A stretch of 64,000 bases of DNA from Streptococcus sanguinis (GCF_019929225.1 NZ_JAHZPA010000007.1:1-64000); one strand, 5' to 3'. Counted from the stretch's first letter, positions 26,973-35,581 are shown. The notes: a model not told the origin generated them from the sequence alone. Numbers and translations are program-made.

Positions 26973-28559
26973 TTAGCTAACTACCAAGTTATTCACAGAT
27001 AGGTTATCCAGCTTCATAGTCGTTTCAGGGCTTTCTCCGCTCGGAGTTTCAAAGTAGTAACCCACAATAGTCATTGGATAGCTGAATCCTGGAATGTTTT
27101 CAGGATCGAAGCTAACTTCGCGCCATCCAGTCCAGCTGTTAGGACGAATGACGTGAAGATAAATCTTCTGACCGCTGGCATTCTTGACAATCAAGCCAAT
27201 CTTACCCTGCCATTGATTAGACAGAGACAGGGAGAAGCTGATAGCATCCGGCTTATTGTTCAAGGATACATACGGTGCTGCAAATTCCATTTCATACATG
27301 GTAGATGATTTTGTTGCTGGAATCTTAACCACGTTGGAACCTGAACCCTCAAGGAAGTCCGTATTGTCAACTGTCACATCGTACTGATTGCTGCCGCCTG
27401 ATTGAGTCAGCTTCAGTGGTGATTCGAAGCGGTAGATAGTTGATGAATTGTAATAAGCTGACAGACCATCATTCCGACTAGACTGAGTGCTAAGCTGCTC
27501 CAGATAAGACGGAGCCAGATTGGTACTGCTGTTAGCATTCGCGCTGCTAGTTGTATTGGTTGTTGCGGCCCCCAAACTGCCCTTATTGCCAGTTGCATCT
27601 GTGCCGCCACCTGCTGTCGTTACAGATATAGAGCCTGCCTGCCAAGTCGGAATGGCAAATGGAGACTGCCAGTTAGCAAACTGAATCGGTGTCTTATCGA
27701 CATTGCTCTCCAGAGTCACATAGCGCTCAACGTCTTTAACCTGATAGAAACGCAGCTTGATTTTACCGCTGGTCAGATCAGGGTTTTTGTTTTCCTCCGT
27801 GCTAGACAGGCTTTTCTTTCCACCCAATTCCAGCTCGCTGGAAACGATTTTTTGTTGATTGCCATCAATCAATTCCAACAATTTCAGAACCTGTGTATAA
27901 GTTCCTTCGAACTCAATGTCCGCTGTCATCTGCGTGATGTTCGTATTATTGGTCGTTCCGTTCCCTGGTGTCGCTGTGTTAGCTGCAGTTGTTGTTGCAG
28001 TATTCGCGTCTGATGAAGAGCTGCTGCTTGTTGACGATGAGGACGATGTACCAGACGAGCTAGAGGTCGTACTGGATGAAGAAGACGTCTCACTCGAGCT
28101 TGAACTGCCAGTCGTACCAGAAGAGTTGGAGTTTTGCCCCTTGGACGAAGTCGCAGCCAATCCCTCCTGCTGGAGTTCCAACTCTGTGCTCTCAGTGTAG
28201 TTGACAGACTTGAATTTAATACCGCTTTCGTTGACCAACTTGTCAATCAAGAAGATGAACTCCCCTTGATTGGTCGTACCATAGTATTTCTTAGCCTGAT
28301 CCAGAGTCTTAGCATTCAAAGTTTGGAGCTGCTTGGTAAGAGACTTCCTCTGACTAATCTTGGCATTCTTACCTTCCAACTCTGTCGAGATAGTTGCATG
28401 CTCTTCAGCTAACTGCGCCATCCGTGTATAAGAATTTGTTACCAGATACCCTCCACCAGCAAGGACCGCTACTCCTCCGACACAGGCCAACAATTTCTTG
28501 TCACGCTCATTTAAATTACTCAGGATTTTTTTCTTTTCTTTCTCATTTTTGCTCTTCAT
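26973..28559 (-). CDS. pilO: PilO-like assembly protein with extra C-terminal extracellular domain
   Basis: A 528-residue bitopic membrane protein. A charged N-terminus (KNEKEKKKIL) precedes a membrane segment at about 25-44. A helical coiled region (50-130) then matches PilO, the inner scaffold protein that pairs with PilN. A Ser/Thr linker follows (about 145-200), then a second mixed domain, and a C-terminal beta-rich domain of about 150 residues with NSWTGWREVSF and Y-Y-F-E-T that looks like a galactose-binding jelly roll. Standard PilO proteins are about 200 residues, so the extra half is unusual. It overlaps pilN by 17 bases. The PilO call rests on order M-N-O and the N-terminal half. 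Confidence 0.8.
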   Translation of the reverse strand: MKSKNEKEKKKILSNLNERDKKLLACVGGVAVLAGGGYLVTNSYTRMAQLAEEHATISTELEGKNAKISQRKSLTKQLQTLNAKTLDQAKKYYGTTNQGEFIFLIDKLVNESGIKFKSVNYTESTELELQQEGLAATSSKGQNSNSSGTTGSSSSSETSSSSSTTSSSSGTSSSSSTSSSSSSDANTATTTAANTATPGNGTTNNTNITQMTADIEFEGTYTQVLKLLELIDGNQQKIVSSELELGGKKSLSSTEENKNPDLTSGKIKLRFYQVKDVERYVTLESNVDKTPIQFANWQSPFAIPTWQAGSISVTTAGGGTDATGNKGSLGAATTNTTSSANANSSTNLAPSYLEQLSTQSSRNDGLSAYYNSSTIYRFESPLKLTQSGGSNQYDVTVDNTDFLEGSGSNVVKIPATKSSTMYEMEFAAPYVSLNNKPDAISFSLSLSNQWQGKIGLIVKNASGQKIYLHVIRPNSWTGWREVSFDPENIPGFSYPMTIVGYYFETPSGESPETTMKLDNLSVNNLVVS

Positions 28560-29124
28560 TGAAATCTACATCCTTCGTCAAAATTTTAATGTTAAACTTG
28601 TACACTGTATTGTTATCCTTTTCCTCGCGAGTAATGTTATCCACAAAAATATGGTTAAACTTCTCAGACTTACGAAGCTCTTCCTCAAACTTAGCGATAG
28701 AAAGATGCTCTTGAGACGAACCATTGATTTCTACATTGTCGTTATTAATCTTGATATCGTCAAAGACCAGGTTCCGTGTCACGTTTTTATTAAGGAAGTC
28801 CATAAAGGCTTTGTTTACTCGGTGCAGGCGGCGGAAGTCGCCTTCCAGGCTGGTAAAGAGAAGTTCGTCATTCTTGACCGTAACAATCTTATCTTCAGTC
28901 TCAGAGACTGCCTTCAGCTCTTGAGCCATCTCTGGACTCTTGAGCGTCTGCTCCGCTCGGTCAATCTCACCTTGGAGGTGCATAGCGCTAAACTGGAAGA
29001 AGCCAATCAGCACAATCATAATCGCTGCAATCCCAGCAAAAGCGGAAATAGCAGCAAGTTTTAGTGGACTGGTTTTAGCCGGTGCCACATGATATTTTGA
29101 AAAGTAGTTTAAATCTCTCCGCAT
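28543..29124 (-). CDS. pilN: Type IV pilus assembly protein PilN
   Basis: A 193-residue bitopic membrane protein. A cytoplasmic N-terminus (MRRDLNYFSKYHVAPAK), which in this family binds PilM, precedes a membrane segment at about 25-45 (AISAFAGIAAIMIVLIGFF). An external coiled region (50-90) and a small ferredoxin-like domain follow. Gene order, length and overlap with pilM (one base) and pilO (17 bases) support PilN and indicate translational coupling of the alignment subcomplex. Confidence 0.9.
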   Translation of the reverse strand: MRRDLNYFSKYHVAPAKTSPLKLAAISAFAGIAAIMIVLIGFFQFSAMHLQGEIDRAEQTLKSPEMAQELKAVSETEDKIVTVKNDELLFTSLEGDFRRLHRVNKAFMDFLNKNVTRNLVFDDIKINNDNVEINGSSQEHLSIAKFEEELRKSEKFNHIFVDNITREEKDNNTVYKFNIKILTKDVDFNEEQK

Positions 29125-30536
29125 TAGTTTGCTCTCCTAATCAACATGGCTGTAGCTGGAATGAACTCCGCATTAAACTCGGCAGAACCTTCCCACAGTA
29201 CATTCTCATAATCTACGTTATCAATTGAGATGAATTCCCGATTCATGCTCTGCTTCAGAATAGTTGCCAACTGCCAGCAGATGTCCTGGTCACCAAAGAC
29301 GTAGAAACTGTCAATGTTGAGACCAGTTGATCCGCTGAAGAAGTTTTCAGTATTGAGAATGTGGTTCTTAGCATCAGCCACCCACTCATCCAAGGCCCGC
29401 TTCAAGAGACCTGTATCCAGATCATCTGAAGCCACTGCTGGAAGCTTCTGCAAAAGACTAGCATCGTCTGCATAGCTCAGGATGTCCTTGTAACCACGGT
29501 TGAGATAGTTGCTGGTCACAAACTTGCCTTCTGAGTAGAGATAGACACCAATGAAGCTCTTGCTCAGATGTACCATGCCGACATTTTCCTTGGTTAGCTT
29601 CTTGGCACGATTGTTAACCGCCTGAACGCGTTCCAGCCATTTTTCAAAGGTATTAGACTGAAGGTCAAAGACATAAGGTGTCAGCTTCAGATTATTAGCT
29701 AAGCCCAGATATTGCTCTACCACGCCTTTTGGCACAGCATAGACCATGAGTGAGCGAGTATCTTCATCAAGCGGAAAAGCTGAATTAGACTCCTGCTCTT
29801 GGAATTGAATAACATAAGAAGTCGGATCAATATCCAGATATTGCTGGAGCTCGTAAGATACCAAGCCCTCAATATCCTCATCATTCTGCACACTAGCTGC
29901 CACATCAACCGAACGGGCGATGATATTGGTATTGCCCAGAGCAAAGAAAGCGTACTTAGCAGTGATCGCATGCTGCTCCATCAGGTCGCTGATAATATTT
30001 TTGAGAGTAATCGGGTCGATAATCTCACTATTCAATACAACACCTTCTGGCAGATTGGCAGAGGCCATCTTGATAATCTCCAACTCATTGCGCTTCTGTC
30101 TAGCAACAACCAGATAGACTGATTCGTCAGTGAAGTCAATGGCCATCAGATTACCCTTGATTGGTTTACCAAACATAGTGTAAGGCGCATGCATTCTAGT
30201 GACCGGTTGGCTCGCCGCACCACTGCCTTTCTTAGCAAAAAGCGAACGATTACCAGACTTAGCAGGCATATCATCACTGTCACTATTCTTAGAAAAGAGC
30301 GGCTTGTTGAGCTTGGTTAAGAAGCTCCCTTTTGCTGTTGACTTTTCCTCATCGTCAAAGTCTTCTTGACGATCTGACTTGATCTGAACTCCTTGAATAG
30401 ATAAGTGTTCTTTATGTTTCCCTTTTGATGAGAAGAGCGGTTTATTTAATTTTCCTAAAAATGAGCCTTTTTTCTCATTATCTTCTTCGTCCAAAGCTCT
30501 TCTGCGCCCCTTGGACGAAAACATATTTTTTGCCAT
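29124..30536 (-). CDS. pilM: Type IV pilus assembly protein PilM with repeated N-terminal extension
   Basis: A 470-residue cytoplasmic protein. Residues 125-470 are the actin/FtsA-like PilM fold (MAIDFTDESVYLVVARQKRN opening, later LQSNTFEKW and MVHLSKSFIGVYLYSEG). It caps the PilN-PilO complex and contacts the motor. The first 120 residues are extra, charged and probably disordered, and carry a near-exact duplication: K-G-S-F-L-x-K-L-N-K-P-L-F-S at 23-36 and 69-82. F-S-S-K-G or F-A-K-K-G echoes occur at 6, 35 and 100. ATG 30536 follows GGGAGATT. The extension is absent from typical PilM and may bind a partner. Confidence 0.9.
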   Translation of the reverse strand: MAKNMFSSKGRRRALDEEDNEKKGSFLGKLNKPLFSSKGKHKEHLSIQGVQIKSDRQEDFDDEEKSTAKGSFLTKLNKPLFSKNSDSDDMPAKSGNRSLFAKKGSGAASQPVTRMHAPYTMFGKPIKGNLMAIDFTDESVYLVVARQKRNELEIIKMASANLPEGVVLNSEIIDPITLKNIISDLMEQHAITAKYAFFALGNTNIIARSVDVAASVQNDEDIEGLVSYELQQYLDIDPTSYVIQFQEQESNSAFPLDEDTRSLMVYAVPKGVVEQYLGLANNLKLTPYVFDLQSNTFEKWLERVQAVNNRAKKLTKENVGMVHLSKSFIGVYLYSEGKFVTSNYLNRGYKDILSYADDASLLQKLPAVASDDLDTGLLKRALDEWVADAKNHILNTENFFSGSTGLNIDSFYVFGDQDICWQLATILKQSMNREFISIDNVDYENVLWEGSAEFNAEFIPATAMLIRRAN

Positions 30537-30580
30537 AATCTCCTAATCTCCCTTATTTTTCCTAAAAACTATTTCCCTAA

Positions 30581-32068
30581 TTATTTCGCTCTGTATTTAT
30601 CACTGAAATACTCAGCAAGAATATTAATTTCGCTGTCTGTCAACTTCTTGTTATAGACAGCAAACTCATTTATAAAAGTTTTTCCGCCAAATATAATCTG
30701 ACTTCTCCTAATATCATGAGTCACACCATTACGCTCCATGAAGAGTTCGTGTGTATGAGCTAAAGCACCATTGACGAAGACTTCAAGTTTTAAAATCTTG
30801 TTTGTCACAGAGGCGCGAACCTGAATCGAATTGTCCTTTGTATAATCTAGTACAACATTTGCATATTGTCGACCACCATTATTAGCATTAGTGTTATCAA
30901 CTGTCTCGATAGCAATTTTACCATTAGCTTCCAAGCTAACTGTCCAGTTCAAGGAATTATCTAACTTATAAGTTAACAGCGAGCCTGTCTGCTGACGATT
31001 GCCAATTAAAATCGAGGTCGTATAACCCTTATTGAAATCGTGATTACTAAACTGAATTTTGGAGTCGTTAAGAGCGATTAGCTGTCTGGTCTGATTGATA
31101 GCTGGTTCCTTATAGTTGATAACAGGAATAACAGCTCCATAAACTCCATTCTTTTTAGTCTCCGCATAGTTTGCCACAACAGTATTACTATGCGCTACCC
31201 CATCAGCTGGTATCGCTGAAATTGTGTTATCAGAGTTCCGCATCAAGGCTAAATCAGCATCTGTATGAAGTACTAGATTTAGTCTCATTCCTTGATTGGG
31301 AAGCCCCATAACCCAAATTCTCTGTGGACCTTCTTGGTATTTTCCTACACGTCCAAATGAGTTAATTCCTCTCGCTGCAAAGGTTAGATAACGTCCGCGC
31401 ATTTCATCTGTGATAGCAATCGGTTTCTCGTTACTGCTTATTTGTCGAAAATCATCTGGTAGCTTAGGTAATACTATACCAAAAGCAGTATTTTCTATAT
31501 TAGTCCCCAACGTTCCTACTGGAACAATCTTACTATTATTAAAATTAATACTGGACTCGCTGAGAAACCAAGCAGAACTGGTATGAATCTTGGCCTTTGT
31601 AGACTGTTTATTGTCTTTGAATCCTGCTTGACCTGCCGGACCAGTCTCACCAGCATAATAATAATAACGACTTGTATCCTTTAACGAAACGACCAAATCC
31701 TCTGGAATATCCAAGGGTATTTCCTTTTTATTTGCGGCAAAGAGATGGATATTCTTGACTTTATTATCTTTATAAGACAGGGTCGTTCCCTTGACGCTAA
31801 CGCTGTTACTCCGACCGTTTTTACCTATTCGATAGGTAAATGTTTCAACATCGTTGCCGCTTCCACCATCTTTTTTAATTTTTGCTAGCCGGGTTTCAAA
31901 ATCCTCCTGAATGTCAAAGTTTAAAGCATTTTGATTCCGCTGGCCCAGAATATTCTGGTAGCCACTGGAAAAGAAAGTCAATAATCCTGCTGCAATGACC
32001 CCTATCAAAACGAGGGCTATCAAAACCTCAACTAGAGTAAAACCTCTGGTTCTTCGCATTTTTTTCAT
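30581..32068 (-). CDS. pilC: Minor pilin PilC with LamG-type lectin module
   Basis: A 495-residue modular pilin. It has a short class III leader (MKKMRRTRG), then F-T-L-V-E and a hydrophobic helix (VLIALVLIGVIAAGLLTFF), so PilD cleaves before Phe10 and Glu5 is present. The pilin part is followed by a large C-terminal LamG/concanavalin-like module (about 340-495) ending in the typical NEFAVYNKKLTDSEI. In S. sanguinis the equivalent subunit is a tip adhesin that binds host glycans. ATG 32068 follows GAAAGGAAGAGCG, 12 bases after pilB. Confidence 0.9.
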   Translation of the reverse strand: MKKMRRTRGFTLVEVLIALVLIGVIAAGLLTFFSSGYQNILGQRNQNALNFDIQEDFETRLAKIKKDGGSGNDVETFTYRIGKNGRSNSVSVKGTTLSYKDNKVKNIHLFAANKKEIPLDIPEDLVVSLKDTSRYYYYAGETGPAGQAGFKDNKQSTKAKIHTSSAWFLSESSINFNNSKIVPVGTLGTNIENTAFGIVLPKLPDDFRQISSNEKPIAITDEMRGRYLTFAARGINSFGRVGKYQEGPQRIWVMGLPNQGMRLNLVLHTDADLALMRNSDNTISAIPADGVAHSNTVVANYAETKKNGVYGAVIPVINYKEPAINQTRQLIALNDSKIQFSNHDFNKGYTTSILIGNRQQTGSLLTYKLDNSLNWTVSLEANGKIAIETVDNTNANNGGRQYANVVLDYTKDNSIQVRASVTNKILKLEVFVNGALAHTHELFMERNGVTHDIRRSQIIFGGKTFINEFAVYNKKLTDSEINILAEYFSDKYRAK

Positions 32069-32080
32069 CGCTCTTCCTTT

Positions 32081-33385
32081 CTACGGACCAGACACAAACC
32101 AAAGATCCTGTTGAATTTGCTTTTTAATGTCAGCAAACGTCTGTTCCAAAGCAGCTTCATTAGTCGCAATGACAAAGGTAGAGTCTACCTTTCCGACTGT
32201 TTTGATTTGATCAGCTATTTTTTGTCCGTCTTTTATTTCTTTTACATTCCCTGAAAAGCCGATGACACTAATACGCTTAACACCAGAGCCGAAGGTCTTT
32301 GCCACTTGTCCCACATATTCCGTAGTCAATGAAACAGGTTGATCAGCTTTAATTTGCTTACCATTTGTTGGGAAATTGGCTGTCAGATCATACTTCCCAA
32401 TCCCGTCAGGAGAGGCTGTATAGGCATTTGGAATACCATCTGTCAGCAAGACAACATATTTTAGCTGGGCTGGATTTCTCTGAAGACTTACCAAGCCATA
32501 GCGAAGCCCATCTCCAGGGTTAGTAATCCAACTTGTAGGGAGGGCTTTAATCTTAGTTTTAATTGTCTCTGTGTCCTTATCTAGCTCTACAAAATCTTCT
32601 TGAATATAACTTGCATCACCAGAAAACCGAACCAAATTAACACTAACGTTTCCTATTTCCTTGAGGTCATCAACCAAAAGATTTGCTTTGGTCTTCAAAA
32701 TATTCATCCGGGTTCTACTATCTGTTGGTTCCAATTTCTGATTCCACAGGCCATAAGCCATAGAGCCAGAAGTATCAAAAACGAAAGAAACAGCTGTATT
32801 TACCTGACCTTCAATAGGATCGTTCCGATAAGCAAGAGCAACTCCTTTCTTACCTTTGGCTACTTTAGATATAACCTGCTTGGTATTAAGAGCTGAGATT
32901 GCTGTATCGATGGATAGTTTATTCTTAGAGTTTTTATATTGACCTGTTAGATTGTAGTTAATCAAGCGATTATCTTGGTATGATTCATCAGCCTTAAATT
33001 CTAAGTCCAGTTGCATATCATAGAGGGAATTAGTTCCTAACACTGACTCGTCCCAACGCTTAGTTGTCTTATTCCAAATATAATTTATAACTTTCTTCCC
33101 ATCAGGTGATAAGCCTATATAATTCCAGCCCTCTGTTTTTCTGACATCCTTGCCATATTTGCTCTCGTCAAGGACGAAAACAGAGGTCGCCTTACCAATG
33201 GTGCGATCCACATATTGCATAGAAGTTCGCATTTCTGATTGGATACTAGCTTCCCGCTCAATTATATTGCGGCCTGAAAACATTGTGTTAAATACAAGAC
33301 CTATCAGAAGTCCCACCATACTTGTAAGGATGATGGCAATAATGATTTCAGTCAGTGTAAAACCTTTTTGTATTTTTTTCATCAT
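32081..33385 (-). CDS. pilB: Minor pilin PilB with von Willebrand A module
   Basis: A 434-residue modular pilin. It has a short leader (MMKKIQKG), then F-T-L-T-E and a hydrophobic helix (IIIAIILTSMVGLLIGLVF), so it is a PilD substrate with Glu5. Residues about 197-430 form a vWA domain with the metal site D-T-S-G-S at 204-208 and L-L-T-D-G later. The equivalent S. sanguinis subunit binds human proteins such as fibronectin and fibrinogen. It precedes pilC and follows pilA. Despite the name it is not the PilB motor ATPase of Gram-negative bacteria. Confidence 0.92.
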   Translation of the reverse strand: MMKKIQKGFTLTEIIIAIILTSMVGLLIGLVFNTMFSGRNIIEREASIQSEMRTSMQYVDRTIGKATSVFVLDESKYGKDVRKTEGWNYIGLSPDGKKVINYIWNKTTKRWDESVLGTNSLYDMQLDLEFKADESYQDNRLINYNLTGQYKNSKNKLSIDTAISALNTKQVISKVAKGKKGVALAYRNDPIEGQVNTAVSFVFDTSGSMAYGLWNQKLEPTDSRTRMNILKTKANLLVDDLKEIGNVSVNLVRFSGDASYIQEDFVELDKDTETIKTKIKALPTSWITNPGDGLRYGLVSLQRNPAQLKYVVLLTDGIPNAYTASPDGIGKYDLTANFPTNGKQIKADQPVSLTTEYVGQVAKTFGSGVKRISVIGFSGNVKEIKDGQKIADQIKTVGKVDSTFVIATNEAALEQTFADIKKQIQQDLWFVSGP

Positions 33386-33413
33386 TCTTTCCTATTTAAA
33401 TTTTTTGATCCAT

Positions 33414-33902
33414 CTATTTAGCCGAGACTAAGTGTCCCTCTTCGGAACGGATACCTTGCGTTTCCCAGTTAAAGATTACCACATGCTCATAATAATCTTT
33501 ACTATTAGCCAAGGTTGATTTTGATTTAATGGTTATAACATAATTTCTAGGGCTACGGTCATCACCCTCAAAGGATCCATTCATCTCAATCTCAGCTTTA
33601 CCTCCATCTTTGAAGGTATGGGTAGAGATAATAGGATCTTTAGGGATTCTTCCTTCCTTATCTTGCGCCCGCCTGCCAAACTCTGCATAGAGAGGAGAAG
33701 ACGCTCCCTCACCTAAAGCCCCCCAAGCAAGCTGAGAGCCAGATGTCGCTATATATTTGGCTTTAAGGTAGCTATACATACGCTGGGTTTGCATCTGTCC
33801 CGTATCTACTATAGAAGCCATAATACCCAGCATGGCCACCAGCAGCACAATAGCCACAATGACCATAGGCAGGGTTGAGCCTTGTCTTTTTTTTCCTTTC
33901 AT
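33414..33902 (-). CDS. pilA: Small minor pilin-like protein PilA
   Basis: A 162-residue protein with a short basic leader (MKGKKRQG) and a hydrophobic helix (VIVAIVLLVAMLGIMASIV). A soluble domain of about 125 residues without cysteines follows. The mature start reads S-T-L-P-M, so the usual Glu5 is replaced, as in pilins that start or cap a fibre. Location before pilB and pilC fits PilA, reported to form a complex with PilC. ATG 33902 lies 11 bases after AGGAGA. Two strong hairpins separate it from the major-pilin genes. Confidence 0.85.
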   Translation of the reverse strand: MKGKKRQGSTLPMVIVAIVLLVAMLGIMASIVDTGQMQTQRMYSYLKAKYIATSGSQLAWGALGEGASSPLYAEFGRRAQDKEGRIPKDPIISTHTFKDGGKAEIEMNGSFEGDDRSPRNYVITIKSKSTLANSKDYYEHVVIFNWETQGIRSEEGHLVSAK

Positions 33903-33929
33903 GGATGATATCTCCTAATTTTATCTTTT

Positions 33930-33978
33930 GATATTACCAAAGTAGTTGTCAGATGATGACAACTACTTTGGTAATATC
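33930..33978. repeat. Long perfect inverted repeat between the major pilin genes and pilA
   Basis: A perfect 22-base stem (33930-33951 with 33957-33978) around a GATGA loop. On the minus strand, the coding strand, no T-run follows (ATATCAAAAGAT), so it is not a standard terminator. It could protect the upstream pilin mRNA from 3' exonucleases or limit read-through into pilA-pilB-pilC. Confidence 0.85.
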
Positions 33979-33997
33979 CGACTGCCTTGGCAGTCGG
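33979..33997. repeat. Second hairpin next to the long inverted repeat
   Basis: CCGACTGCC pairs with GGCAGTCGG (33978-33986 with 33989-33997), with a very tight loop, directly adjoining the 22-base stem. In the mRNA it comes first, 27 bases after the last pilE-type stop codon. Confidence 0.8.
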
Positions 33998-34024
33998 AAT
34001 AGAGATTTTCTTTCATTGCTATTA

Positions 34025-34468
34025 TTAGCTAGCGCTATTAGTTCTCCAGTCAAATTCCCAAGTAATAGGCTTCCCGCCACTAGCAGGCGTATAAGTCGAA
34101 ATCAGCTTATGACTCGTCTTATTAACCTCATGAGCGATCTTGCCATTATCTGTTGCAAGTGTCTTAGAAAGTTCTCCTGAACCCTGAGATTCCTTGGCTA
34201 TATAAGGCTTGAGCGCATCAAGATCTGGCACATCAGCCGTTTCTGGTTCGACTTGCGAGCCAATATAGGACTGTACAGCCTGAACCAGCTGACGGTGCTC
34301 CGACTGGATACGTGCCTTACGGGCAGTATCTTGGAAGGAAACGAGAGAGGGGATGGCAACTGCTGCCAGAACTGCGATGATGATAATCACCACAATCAAC
34401 TCAACCAAGGTAAAGCCTTTACCTTTTTTCTTCGAATCCTGACGGAATTTTTGCAGTTTCTTTAGCAT
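34025..34468 (-). CDS. Third major-type pilin, divergent PilE paralogue
   Basis: A 147-residue prepilin with an 18-residue leader (MLKKLQKFRQDSKKKGKG), mature start F-T-L-V-E and the canonical pilin helix. Its length equals the two identical pilins upstream. The helix is almost the same, but the globular domain differs (V-P-D-L-D-A-L-K-P-Y-I-A-K-E shared core, then a distinct tail ending WEFDWRTNSAS). There are no cysteines. It is likely a fibre-forming subunit. ATG 34468 has GGGAG about 11 bases upstream. It is the last of three tandem pilE-type genes and precedes the hairpins. Confidence 0.9.
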   Translation of the reverse strand: MLKKLQKFRQDSKKKGKGFTLVELIVVIIIIAVLAAVAIPSLVSFQDTARKARIQSEHRQLVQAVQSYIGSQVEPETADVPDLDALKPYIAKESQGSGELSKTLATDNGKIAHEVNKTSHKLISTYTPASGGKPITWEFDWRTNSAS

Positions 34469-34513
34469 TCGTCGGTATTCTCCCTATTTCTTTTTCAACC
34501 TGACAAATTACGA

Positions 34514-34957
34514 TTAGTTACTGCTGTTCGTCTTCCAGTCGTAAGTCCATTTCTTTGGAGTTCCCCCAGCCTTTGGAGTATAGGTGGAAACCAGCTGATT
34601 GCCGTTGATTACATGAGCTGGACCATTGCTTGCTCCATCTTTGGCAAGGATATCCGCAACATCGCCTGATTGTTGTGAGTTCTTAGCGATATATGGCTTC
34701 AGATCATCCAGTGTTGGAGCCGTAGCATTCTCAGGATCTACCTGAGAGCCTAGGTAAGACTGAATAGCTGATACCAGCTGACGGTGTTCCGTTTCGATAC
34801 GGCTCTTACGCGCGCTGTCTTGGAAACCAGTAATAGCTGGAATTGCTACAGCTGCCAGAACTGCGATGATGATGATGACGACAATCAGCTCGACCAAGGT
34901 AAAACCTTTACCTTTTTTCTTCAAGTCCTGACGGAATTTTTGTAATTTGTTTAACAT
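34514..34957 (-). CDS. pilE2: Major pilin PilE, second of two identical products
   Basis: A 147-residue prepilin: leader of 18 residues ending K-G-K-G, mature F-T-L-V-E-L-I-V-V-I helix, then a globular domain without disulfides ending YDWKTNSSN. The product is identical to that of 35066-35509. The two genes differ by about 15 silent changes in the 5' 155 bases but by only one base in the remaining 310. AGGAGA lies ahead of ATG 34957. In S. sanguinis the two major pilins co-polymerise into one fibre. The numbering of the two copies is arbitrary here. Confidence 0.95.
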   Translation of the reverse strand: MLNKLQKFRQDLKKKGKGFTLVELIVVIIIIAVLAAVAIPAITGFQDSARKSRIETEHRQLVSAIQSYLGSQVDPENATAPTLDDLKPYIAKNSQQSGDVADILAKDGASNGPAHVINGNQLVSTYTPKAGGTPKKWTYDWKTNSSN

Positions 34958-35065
34958 TTGAATCTTCTCCTATTTCTTTTTCTCTTTTAATTTAGTGATA
35001 TTGAATCTTTAATAGAAATCCCAAAGGCAGGGTTTTACTAGACTTTGAGATATGTATTTCTACGA

Positions 35066-35509
35066 TTAGTTACTGCTGTTCGTCTTCCAGTCGTAAGTCC
35101 ATTTCTTTGGAGTTCCCCCAGCCTTTGGAGTATAGGTGGAAACCAGCTGATTGCCGTTGATTACATGAGCTGGACCATTGCTTGCTCCATCTTTGGCAAG
35201 GATATCCGCAACATCGCCTGATTGTTGTGAGTTCTTAGCGATATATGGCTTCAGATCATCCAGTGTTGGAGCCGTAGCATTCTCAGGATCTACCTGAGAG
35301 CCTAGGTAAGACTGAATAGCTGATACCAGCTGACGGTGTTCTGTTTCGATACGGCTCTTACGCGCGCTGTCTTGGAACCCTGTGATAGCTGGGATAGCTA
35401 CCGCTGCAAGAACAGCGATGATGATGATTACGACAATCAACTCAACCAAGGTAAATCCTTTACCTTTTTTCTTTAAGTCCTGACGGAACTTTTGCAATTT
35501 GTTTAACAT
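35066..35509 (-). CDS. pilE1: Major pilin PilE, first of two identical products
   Basis: Identical in protein sequence to the next gene: a 147-residue class III prepilin with an 18-residue leader, Glu5 and a globular domain of about 100 residues. It is the first pilin gene after pilG and follows a 171-base gap with two hairpins and a possible -10 element (TATAAT, 35550-35545), so pilins may be made from a separate or processed transcript. AGGAGAACTATTCAA precedes the ATG. Confidence 0.95.
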   Translation of the reverse strand: MLNKLQKFRQDLKKKGKGFTLVELIVVIIIIAVLAAVAIPAITGFQDSARKSRIETEHRQLVSAIQSYLGSQVDPENATAPTLDDLKPYIAKNSQQSGDVADILAKDGASNGPAHVINGNQLVSTYTPKAGGTPKKWTYDWKTNSSN

Positions 35510-35581
35510 TTGAATAGTTCTCCTATTTCTTTTCCATATATTTTATTATATTCGCCCACAGAGGCATTTGTTTTGTTCCTA

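Noticed and set aside
27916..28246. Open frames opposite or within the Ser/Thr-rich part of pilO
   Set aside because: They are mirror products of repetitive Ser codons and have no start signals of their own. The same holds for frames opposite the acidic repeats at 24054-24474 and 25052-25666.
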